Of a DNA stretch of 64,000 bases, positions 50,901-62,022 are shown one piece after another. Origin of the DNA: Callipepla californica brunnescens (lineage: Eukaryota > Chordata > Aves > Galliformes > Odontophoridae). The notes below the pieces were generated by a model. The model had not been told where the DNA came from. It searched no databases and saw only the letters and a program-made list of their open reading frames with translations. Each line of letters begins with the position of its first letter. Positions within the stretch are counted from its first letter, which is position 1. The position numbers were made by a program, and so were the translations under genes. Where the stretch lies: the NCBI GenBank assembly GCA_023055505.1, contig JALIRH010000006.1:26509105-26573104 (forward strand), given 5' to 3'.

Positions 50901-53245
50901 TTTATACACATCACAAAGAGATTTGCAGATCACCTTTTCAAAGCTGCACACAGCTGGACTGCTGTGCCAGGGATGTGTACGTGTGCACCAGAAACCAGGC
51001 TGAGTGAATGCTGAGCTAGGATTCAAGAAATAATGGCTTAGCTTGTACAGTAAATCCCTTGGGCTCTCCTGTTACAAGGCTGGGTGCTCTGGTAATTCTG
51101 CATCAGAAGCAGTACAAGACACTATTAAGACAATCAACTTTACATTTCAACAGCATGAACTGCTTTTAAACTGCAGAGGTGGTGAGCACCATTCATTCAA
51201 ACAGAAGCAGGGCAGAAGGTGTCATAGCTCCCTCCAGCTCATCCACCTAATTCTTTTCCTCTTTAGATACTAGGGCATAGCAGAAAGGGAAATGGATTGT
51301 GACTGCTTTTTTCTCCAAACACAAAAACTCAATGCAGGAAGTAAGGAACAATTAGAGCAGTAGGGATATGATGCTTTGAGATCAGTAAACTGATTATTTC
51401 ACCCACTTCCCACATGGGCACTATTTTAGTGTCATGAGTACAATGAGTACTAGGTTACAAGCCCTTGGCTAGGATTCACTTACAATTTTTTCTAGTGTGT
51501 AGAGCATCCTCTGGGAGAGAGGTTTTATAGAGCACTAGATGATTTCCTTCTTTCCACCTTGACTAGTTATGCTGCTTCAGGAGCTGACTGTTTAGGGAAG
51601 CAGTTCAGAGGTTTGTAGGCACAGATTTATGCCATCCCATGGAAAACAGTTGATCTGAGACAGCTTCAGCAGGGAAATTCCAGTTGAGCACCTGCCTGTA
51701 TAAATGGACATACATGAAAATGTAGAATTTTGCCTCTTGCTGGGTGCTCCTGCATCTTGAAGTTTTGTCTTCCTACATATCAGACTGGACTATCAAGGAA
51801 GCCTACTTTAAAGAACGTCCACCAGTATTTAAAGTCACGTATGATCAAGACAAGACCTATATCCTTTTACATAAATATTTACATTTTTATTTTATGCCAT
51901 CAAACTGTTAGAAAAGTCAGATGTGCTAGGAAAGTATAACCTAGTTCATAAAGAAGTTCAAGTTCAATTTAAAACCTTAAAATATTTTTGGAGAAGACTG
52001 AGTACATACTCACTATTTCAGTCTTGATAGAGCTACTTACCTCTTGTACTCATGGAGGTTTACATTTCTGACTAACCATTATTACTGTCTAGAGAGATTA
52101 CATACAATAAAATCAGGTATTTTTTAATTTTTTATCACTACATAACTACAGCATATTAACAGGATTGTAAGATCCAATTTTGTCCTATTTTTAATAGTTT
52201 CATGTGAGTGAGTTCAATAGGAAACTGATTGGAAGGCAGCATTCTTTCTTAGTGTAAGAGAGACGTTCCAGCACATTACAAGACTGCAATATAGCAAGGA
52301 TTCATTCAAAATGTTGATAATGGATTAAATTATTTTGAGCAGAGAAGCATAAAGAATCTCTTCCTACTGACTAAAATTTATATCTGTGGCTTACATAGTA
52401 GCTTAGCAGTTCACATATGGCTTATGTCAATGGCAGAAACCATGTTATTTTCTAAATCACATTGATTTGTTATGTGGTACTGAAAGATCTTAAACAGAAT
52501 CATTGGCTATAAATTACAGAATCTAGTCTTCTACATTCTTATCTGTGTTTCAGATCCGTCAAAATGAGCCCAAGAGTCAAGTCTTCTATGTACACAATGC
52601 TACTAGTCAAAGAACAAGAACTAAGACCATTCAATTTCCTCCTTTTTTGGAGTCAAGCCAGGCTGACATTTTCCTTTCTGTTAGTTTTGGCAAAGAGGAA
52701 AGAGAGAGAATACTTTACTGCTCTGTTACTGATGGTTTTTTTATTTTGTTTTTATTAAAAATGTTGAAACATGGGCTCTCTGTCAAAATTATTTTATTAT
52801 TGAAAGCTGGGTGGGGTGAATGAACTGGCAACAGTTCAGAAAACCATTAATAGCAGTGATAATGAAGAATCCTATTCAGTCTCCACAGTGCTGCAAAATC
52901 CTTAATTGCAATAAATTTTACTGAAATCAGGAGATTGATGTGCATGGTTAATGAATCGGTAGAGATTCAAAGGTTAATCTGCTGGGAGGTAACAAGCTCT
53001 GCCCATCTGATATTGAAACCCAAATATCATATTTGTTAGTTACATGATGATATTTTTTGGGCATAAAAAAGAAAAAATGAGTTTTTATTGGCTGCAGATT
53101 TGTTAGGTCTCCAAGACCAAAACATTGAAAAAGCAACAACTCTAATGGTGATTCTTGAACTACAGACAAAACTTAAATATACCAGAGGTGAAATGTGACC
53201 CCTTGAATAAAATATATTGTCAAACATCAAAGGAATTGCCTGAGT

Positions 53246-53288
53246 AGCAGAGTGTTCTGAGAAGCGGAGTGTTCTGTGAAGCAGAGTT
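53246..53288. repeat. 17-bp tandem duplication
   Basis: AGCAGAGTGTTCTGAGA is followed directly by AGCGGAGTGTTCTGTGA and then the first nine bases of a third unit. Two full units differ at two positions. Confidence 0.75.
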
Positions 53289-53884
53289 ACATGTGTGCCT
53301 GGGAATGCCCCCACCTCAGCCAGTCCCTACCTCTGACCTCAGCCCCATCTTCTGAAGGACAAGAGAGGCAGAATTTGTGAGGAGAAAAGTGTTCAGTGAA
53401 GGGTCTTAAGAACTTCCTTAACAATAAAGTAGCCCTCTAGAAACAAGCAAGCAACATCCAACCATGCTCAAAATTTAAGTGAAAACATTAATGGAATAGA
53501 AGCATAAGAAAATTCAATAGTAAAATATAGAGGAATTGTAGGTGAGGTTAGGACAGCTGGTGATAAATGTCCTCACAGGACTTCTGCTACACCTTTTTTT
53601 TGTTTTGGACATATTGTTTACACTCACTGGGCCTGAAGTATCCCTGTTCCCCCCTTTATGTTAGGATAGTAGTAGCTTTTGCACAGTTAAGATAAAAACA
53701 CTGTGAAAGAAGTGGACCTGGCAGGTATTCATGATAGATAGAAAGTGCTGTGAAAAGGCATTCCAGGTGTCTTTTATATCCTTCAGCTTGAGGTTGTAGG
53801 ATACCAGAGCTTTCCATTTCCTGTTCACATCAGAGTATCACCATCTAAAGATAGTGTGTGAGGGCCAGAAATGCCTGGAAAAAA

Positions 53885-55240
53885 AACGTCAAGAAATTGT
53901 GAACGAAGTTTTGGGAGTTAGTCAACAAAATCCCCTGGAATACTGTCCTCAAGGACAAGGGAGCAGAGATGACACATCTTTAAGGCAGTCCTCGTGAGTG
54001 GCAAGAGTTCTCCATCCCCAGGTGTAGGAAGTCAGGAAAGGAAGTGAAGAGACCAGCATTGCTGAACTGGGACTTGGGACCCATTGGTCAAGCTGGAGAA
54101 CGAGAAGAAAATGCACAGGCAGTGGGAACAGGAACAGCTATCCTGGGAAGTGTATAGGAATGCTGCTAGGATCTCTAGGGATGGGGTCAGGAGGGCCAAA
54201 GCCCAACTGGAACTGCACTTGACAAGGAGTGAAAAGGTACATCAACTAGAAAAGGAAAGTCCAAGGTGTACCCCAACTAGTGAACAGTGCAAGCATGCTG
54301 GTAACAACAGACAAGGAGAAGGCAGTGGGTTGTGTGAGCACAAGTACACCCCCCACAATTTTGTGGATGACACAAAACAGTGTGGTGTGGTTGACTCACT
54401 TGAGGGATGGGATGCTGTCCAGAGAAACCTAGATAGGCTCAAGCTTTGGGCCTAGGTGAATCTCATGAAGTTCAGCAAAATCAAGCACAAAGTCTTTCAC
54501 CTGGGTCGTTGCAACCCCCCTTATCAATACAAGCTGGGGGATGAAAGGATAGAACACAGCCCTGCTGAAAAGGACTTGGAAGTACTAGTGGATGACACCT
54601 GGACATGAGCCAGCAGTTTGTCCTTACAGCCCAGAAAGCCAACCATATTGTGGGTTGAATCAAAAGAAATGTATCCAGCAGGTTGAAAAAGGTGATCCTT
54701 CCCCTCTACACTGCACTAATGAGACCTGGGGTATTGCATCCAGATGTAGAGTCCTCAGTACAAGAGAGATATGGACCTGCTAGAAGACATCCAGATGATG
54801 GCCATAAAAATGATCCAAGGGAAGTAATACTTTCCTACGAGGACAGGCTGAGAGAGCTGAGGCTGTTCAGCCTGGAAAAGAAAACTCCAGGGAGACCTGA
54901 TAGTCACCTTTGAGAAAAGGGGGCTATAAGAAAGAAGGAACAGACTTTTTAGCAGGGTCTGTTGTGACAGGGCAAGAGGATGAGTTTTCCAACAAATGGA
55001 GGTGAAATTCAGATTGAATGTAAGAAAAGAAGTTTTCACAAGAAGAGTGATAAGGCACTGGAAAAGTTTGACTAGAAATAGGTGAAAGCCCCATCCCTGG
55101 AGACATTCAGGTCAGTCTAGATGGGGCTCTGAGCAACCTGATATAGCTGAAGATGTCCCTGTTGGACAGGGGAGTTGTACTAGATGATGTTTAAGGGTTT
55201 CTTCCAAGTCAAATGATTCTATCATTCTACAAATCTATGA
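53885..55240 (+). mobile_element. CR1 LINE fragment, longest in window, internally deleted
   Basis: About 1.36 kb of CR1 ending in the octamer-type terminus ('gattctatcattctac'). From 54084 a 123-codon frame runs from the linker between endonuclease and reverse transcriptase (VYRNAARISRDGVRRAKAQL) to the RT catalytic segment FVDDTK (F93-D96) and then VQRNLDRLKLWA. In a full CR1 several hundred residues of RT fingers and palm lie between these, so an internal deletion of roughly 0.7-1 kb has occurred. After 54455 the frame is broken by stops and shifts, although 'ccagcagtttgtccttacagcccagaaagccaac' wording and the tail 'ggacaggctgagagagctg' remain. Non-functional. Confidence 0.92.
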
Positions 55241-58200
55241 AAAGCCCCCATTCTTCACTTTGTCTCTCATGTCTTCAAGGCTCTTGACACAGGGTACTGT
55301 CTTTCATGTGAGTGCTGCTCACAAGAAGGCATGATTAGAGAAAATCAAGAAGAGTGAGTGGAGGTGGTACAGAGGGAAGAAGTACTGGATTACCAACAAG
55401 AAGCTTCATCTGCTGCATTGACTGGTGTTCCCTTCAAATAACTTCCCTTCTCCTTTTCCATTTGCCCAACTGCAAGATAGAAACAATAACACTTGAATTA
55501 TCAGAGAGATATGTCACAAGTGTAGATACATGAGCAGACATGTCATATTCAGAAAACTTCATTGTGGGCAGATCTTGGTATACACCATGTTAACTTGGTT
55601 TTAGAACTTCTGCCTTTCCTTCACTTTATGTACATGGATCAAAAGTTCCTGTGTTGAGTTCAATATGCATTATTATTTTATAACCTGCTTTGCTACACCA
55701 GTCTAGCAAGGGGAGATAATGAAACAGTAAATCATAAATAAAATGTAGTCTAATTTATGTGATGATGAAGCAGAGTTGATGAATAACATACTGCCACTCT
55801 GCAGGATTCTTTCAAATAAATCTTTAAATGTTCTCAGCAGGGTGCTATAGGCATCATTATAACATGGAGTTGAAAGACAAGAAGCTGGTACACGTAGCAA
55901 CAAAGTGACTTTCCCAAAGTCCCTCAAAAGATCAGAGGCAAGGCTGGTCTTTGTCTCTCCAAGTTCTCCCCAACTCTTAAGATTCTGTGCTATTTTTTGC
56001 TATTGATTTGTCAGCAGATTTATGGCAGAGCCAACCTGTATGCATTCTGGCTCAAGCTGGCGGGATAAATCAGGATCTCTGTATGCCAGGGTGAAACTTC
56101 CACTTTGCGACATATCAACACCTGCTTTCTCTTTCAGGATTTGCCAGGAAAATAGAACTACCATTTCAGTCCAACTCAGACACATGTTACTAGAGAGCCA
56201 ACCTGAACACATCCCAGGCTCCAGTCTGGAATTTAGTGTAGGCCAAGACTCATTCCAAATAGGCACCGCTAAACACCTCCAAGCACTTTGTGTTGAAGTT
56301 CAAGTATCTATCAAAGGACAAAAAAAAAGGATAACTGCTGTATTTGGAATTTATCCCCCATATATTTTGAGTTCTGAATTTCCTGTTTCTGGAAATGTTC
56401 TTCCCTCTGTGACCACCTTGGTGGCAGCTGGTAACTGAAGTGCTGAATCAGGGTTAAAAGTGGAAGGAAGGTAGTAACTACCATGTACATATTTTATCAG
56501 AAGCCTGTTTTCTCTGTGGCCTTTGTGTTAAATTTCAAAATCTTTTCCTTTACTGTGATTATTCATTATAAGGTAATCTTATTTAGAAAATAAGCCACCT
56601 ACAGGTAAACCTAAAGGCAAAATGATCCTGTAACAGAAAACACCTACTTACATTACAGTTTTATGCCAGTACAATCAATTGTATAATTCAGAGGCTGTAG
56701 ATGTCAATGCAAAGATCTTCAAGTTTTGGACCGGGATCTAACTACAAATTCAGACTGTGGTTCACATCTCCTCCTTTACTGAAGTGCATGACAAAGTCTC
56801 ACAGAAGTCAGTTGGTTCAGGATCAGATACCAACCAAATTTTTAAAATGTGCTTTAGATAAGTGTACAAGTAGTATTTGCAGAAACTAAAAATTTTTACC
56901 ATTCTCAGTGCACAGTGATTAAGGTGAAACTCAGTCTACAAGACAAAGGTCTGTCAGTAGGTCAAGTAGCTAAATATGTTCTTTTCCCCCCTGAAATTCC
57001 CAATGAATAGAAATATCACTGCAGTATTTTCTCAGTACTTTTCAGTCAGATTGTTCATTACCATCTTTGATGATATTATCCAGATAACTGGAACACTAAA
57101 CTTGTGATTTGCAAACCAAAGTCTCAGAATAATTAATTTGAATAGGAAACTGAGCAGTTGGCATTGGATAGTGTGAAAACAATCACAATCCCATATTAAG
57201 GCATTTGACTTATTTGCAGATATCCACATACATCAATGTGTTGGGACAGTTTAATTAGTAACAATAAATATTTGACTGAATTTTCAGATCTTTTCAAGAG
57301 GATATGAGGAGACGCTAGTGATATAAATAGCATTAAAGATACATGCTATCTTCTAAGTTGAAAACAATCAGAAAATACTGTTAGAACAGAAACGATGGTC
57401 CAATATGGGACAATTAGTCAGGATATAAAGTTAGGTGGAAAAGAGATTAACCAGAAAAGTATCACTTCCACAGAAAGAGAACTTGAAAACTGGACAGCTG
57501 AATTTTAAAGGTACTTTCTTTTTTCTTCTTCCCTAATGTATGTTGACTACAGAGATCCAGGAGGTAGTCAGCAGGAGTTCAGCAATAGTGAAAATGTGTC
57601 TTTATACTTAAGTTCTTTTCTAGTGCTGCAGAAGGATTTATAATCTGTTGAAGGAGGGTTTGAAACTTAAACATGATAATTCAGAACATTCTGGGGAGAC
57701 ACAGGGTGACTTTTGTTCTGAATTTTATTGCAGATTCTGTGCTTATATTGATATTAAATGAGGATAAAACTAAGGAATACCAGACTATTGAAATATCATA
57801 GCCATGACTGAACATTTAAGAAAAAAAAATCATTTATTGGAAATAAAGTATATTTCTATATTTGTTTAAATATATATGTACATCAAGCAGATCAATTATA
57901 AATGATAAAGTATGATCAGTGTACAAGTCTTGGCTGAGGGTTACATGTATATTAAAACTGCTGTAAAGTGGGAGCTCAGAATTCAGTGATGCAATGCAGC
58001 AACCTTTGAATAAAAAAGAATACCCCAGAAAGATCCCCTATTCTATTTTAACTCTGAAGAGCTTAGGTTTAAGATACTATAATCCGTTGACTGACTGCAT
58101 GAAATAGCCTCTTGTAGGCAGTCCCTGAGATATCTTTGGGTAATTTAATGTCTGTGGTCTAACCGGGGAATATCATGTTCAACAGCAAGAACATATGATG

Positions 58201-61200
58201 AATGATTCATGGTCAGAGTCCATATCCTGAACATGGTCACACACAGATCATCTATGTTCATCTACAGCTTCGTGGCTTAGAAATGTAACAAACTGATCCC
58301 AAACAGATTTTGGCTTGTGTGATATTTGAGGGGATGTAAGGAAAAATAAGTCACTGTATCTTGAAGGAAAATACAAAGTTAGCAGGGTGATGAAAAGAGC
58401 AAAAATGCACTGTGGCTCAAGAACTGTCAAGATGGTGAAGGAATGATGAAAGGACAATCATGGGATATCCTTGTCAAGAAAAGCAAAAGAAGAGAAAAAC
58501 ATTCAAAGAGATGCAGAATGGATTTCTTTGTTATTACACTGAAAAGCTGCACATGTACACACACATGCAAACAGTACAATTAAAAAAAATATATATAAAC
58601 ACATAGAACTTTCCAGTTCTGTGTATTTTTTATTAATATATCTTAGGGATGTAAAATTCAACTGTGTGTATTACCATTGGTAATGTACTCTCTGAATATA
58701 ATTTTCTAATTCAATTTGTTTGAATCTCATTGACAGAAGTACTTGGTGTTTCTGAGCATCCAATTCAAGAAATAAGAAGGGGTGAAGTTTTCAGATTTGT
58801 GTCTCAAAGAAGGCACTTCATTTAAACTTACTGGTTGCTTTTCAACAGTTGGATAACTTAGTATTTAAACAAATTATCACATGAAAGTATGTGGTACTAC
58901 TGACATAAATGGGCTGTGACATCCTTTCCTTGTGACACATTGTTCTGCTATATACAGAAAATTTGAACATCAGCAGTGGACCCAGAGATCAGGTAGTGAA
59001 AGCAGTTTAAAATGAAAAGTGGAGATGTTACTGTGTAGTGTTAGATACTAAGTGGAACTCTGTGACTGAGCTACCTTCTGCTAGAAGACTTCTAGTCTTG
59101 TTTTTTCTCTACTGGCAGGAGTTCTTGCAAAAGAAAATATACTACAGACTAGTCCTTTTAATGCTTATCTACCATCAAGACACAAAACAAAAACAAAACT
59201 GAGGCTGCTTCTTTGGCACAAGAAACAGGTGGAACATTTCTTCTTTGTCTTTGTCTGACATGAAAGATTGCTGCATCTCTGAACTTTAAGCCATGTGTCC
59301 TTTGGAGTATTGCCCCTTCCGCTGGTTCTCCACAAATATTGGCAGCTGGTCAACTTCTTTCCTTGACTTTGCCAATGACAATATTCTGTGCTTCAGTATT
59401 TCCTTTGTGTATCTGTGTCTGACATGATTTTCCTTGCACACGAAGAGAAGTATACAGTATTCTGGTTTTAATAGTGCAAGTTAAACAAACTGCCCACAGA
59501 CTTTACATGAATGAATTTTGCCACATGAAATAGTGAGAAGATTTCAAAAAATGAATTTAAATACAAAACTTACTCTGAAATGGGTTGATACAAATGTGAG
59601 AATTACTGTTTCACAGTCACTTGATATTTGGTTTGAGGGAAAGAAGACTGAGATGCTCTCTTTCTGTTTAGACGTTTATATTAGAAATACATATGCATCT
59701 ATAATCACAATGCAAATAATTTCAAATGCTGATCCTGTCCCATTTGACCTACTTTGTCTATCCACATTCAGGTTCCCTTCTCAGCCCAGTCACCAGACAC
59801 CTGTTCCTTCCCAAACAATGAAATGTGTACACATCTTGAAACTGGATGGACTTTTTTCCATTCTCATGAACAGGTTGCTTCTGATTAATAGTAGCATCTG
59901 CCTAGAAAGAAAAAAAAAATGTCTATTTAGGCCTTTAAAAGGCCGTTGTCCACAGAGGCATATTTTCAGCTCTACTGTTAGTGTGGCTAACAGTTGTAAA
60001 ACAGTAATGTGCTTTTGGGTCCTCTGATATTTTCTCACTATACTCAATTTGCTGTACTGCTTGGCTAACATTTTCTGAAATATTTAGAACAAGAATTACA
60101 GCATAGGTTCAAAGACAATCTCATGTCTTTTTTTTTCTTTTTCTTTTTTTTTTTTTTTCCCCACTAATCCTGGTAATAAAATATGCTTCAGTCTATTATC
60201 TTCTGCATTATGATGTATCACTCTGATATACTTTGGAACAGAAGGAAAAAGACAAAATTTTCAATCTGCTTGGGAATATCAATTCATTTTCACCTACAGA
60301 AGGTGATGACAGGGAGTAGCTGTATATGTAATGGTAGATTTATTTTTTATTACATTTAATATGTTTCTAATGTTGGCTCCAAGATTAGGAAAAATCTGCA
60401 CTGGAAATCAAAGTGTTAAATACACACGTCTTGATCTGACATCAAATGTAGACTGAAAGTCTTCTGATCTCAGTTTATCAGAAATTCAAATGATGATATC
60501 AAAACAGGATAAGTGAGGGAAAGAAGGGAAAAAACTTAGTATTATCAAATTGCAGCACTGGACCAGGATTCGCCTGTCCAGTACAATAAAGTTCTTACTC
60601 TCTATGGAACTTCAGAGAAATCAGGCTTCTTAGTTGGCCTTTGAAGTCACCAAGACACCATTGCCTGTGATAAAAGAGTTTATTTATAACTTGCTCAGCT
60701 TATGTCTTTTCTTACTGAACCAGCAGGTTTTCCAAGGTTTGGGGATATAATTTCAAGGGCTGTTAAACCTCTGTCAAAGTTTTGCTGGCCCCCTATGGAG
60801 CCTGACTATCCAGCGTTCTGTTTGCTATGACAGAACTTCAAGTAAAAGCATTCAAAACACTGACAGCTTCAGCTGCTGCAGTTTTTGTAACAGAAAGTAG
60901 CATTTAATCTGAAAAATAACATTAGCAAATCAGCATATAATTGGGTTTTTATTTCCTGTCTTCCCCCCTTTTTATTTTTACTGTCTTGAGAGATAAGACA
61001 AAGCACAATGCTGCATGTTCCTGATCATTATGGGAAGATACTATTTATATATAACCTGGTGAACTACAAGCAGCAGGAATCAGGGATTTTAGTATGATGA
61101 AGGATGTTCAACCAAATCCTTAAAAGAGATAATAGCATAGAATTTAGCTCTATTTTAGGACAATATTGTAATCCTTCAGCCAAACGATGTCAACAGCAAA

Positions 61201-61859
61201 CATAAAGCCTTGCTTAGAATGTCTAAAAGTGCTAGTTCTCAGAGTATCTGGTTTGTCAAGTTATTGTGAGCAGATCTATTGCTAAGTGTTTCACTGAAAA
61301 CTCTACCTAACATGATGCTGAGAGTTAACACCAGTTGCTGTTGCTCACATACTCCTATCATTTGGGAACCACTGATCAGGAGGTTGTCCTAAAATAAGCC
61401 AATGCCAGCTAGTTCAATTGAAATTCAAATAAGACATCTGGAGCTCCAGACAGTGTTTTGATCTTTCTGTACTTAAAAACTGTCCAATACATGAAATTTC
61501 CAAAATCATTGCTTAAAACACAGCAGAATTTGAAAAATACTTCTAAATTGGGGCTATTCTTGTGACTTTAGCTCCCTTTTTGAGATCTTGATTTTCAAGC
61601 TTTCCTTCATGGCCTTGTGAGCAAGAAGTTTTCTTTTCCCTCTTTTAAATTCACGCCAAAACTCTCACATAATCTGACTCAAGATACCAGGGTTAGTGCA
61701 AGCACCACGTTTTATGTGGCTGAAGGAAAAGTAATGTAAGCTGTCCACACTTCCCTGAAAATAATTGTACAAATGTTTACCTTCAGATACTAAATAGAAT
61801 AGAAATAAGCACAATGAATTAAGAATAGTGTTTAGAAGGAAAGCAATTCATAAAAATCT
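55241..61859. other. Gene-poor AT-rich DNA
   Basis: No gene or transposon was recognised. The longest open frames in the desert lie here: 138 codons at 56022-56438 (+) and 169 codons at 59518-60027 (+). Neither has a domain, splice context or codon pattern that I can support as coding. A T-rich tract lies at 60127-60158. Confidence 0.5.
60127..60158. repeat. T-rich low-complexity tract
   Basis: T runs broken by single C residues, followed by CCCC. On the minus strand it resembles a degraded poly(A) tail, but no retroposed gene could be named. Confidence 0.8.
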
Positions 61860-62022
61860 CCATTTGGGGGCAGACCAAAGGCCTTTCCAAATCATATCCT
61901 GCTGCTGACTGCAGCCAAGGGCGGAAACATGGGGAAGGGCAAAAGGGCAGGACAGATGGGTCATGCCCTGGCTTACTCCTCCAGCAGCTGCCTTCTGGGG
62001 ACTTCCAAGCTCTGAGCTTTTA
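61860..62022 (+). mobile_element. Probable old amniote LINE/SINE relic
   Basis: The order of phrases 'gcagaccaaaggcc', 'atcctgctgctgactgcagcc', 'ggggaagggcaaaagggcag', 'cagcagctgcc' and 'ggggacttccaagctctgag' resembles a diverged CR1-related repeat found across birds and reptiles. The match is from memory of the consensus and imperfect, so the family name is left open. Confidence 0.45.

Larger units (their letters stand above)
46874..53884. other. Gene-poor AT-rich DNA
   Basis: No exon, RNA gene or transposon was recognised. It contains a 12-base G run at 47918-47929, a T-rich tract near 50371-50400 and a 17-bp tandem duplication at 53246-53288. Open frames reach about 105 codons (50686-51003) without known domains. 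Confidence 0.55.

Noticed and set aside
54084..54455. 123-codon frame as a host gene
   Set aside because: The residues are those of the CR1 ORF2 linker and RT motif; it belongs to a deleted LINE, not a host gene.
56022..56438. 138-codon plus-strand open frame as a gene
   Set aside because: No recognisable domain, no supportable splice or promoter context, and an ordinary composition for non-coding DNA here.
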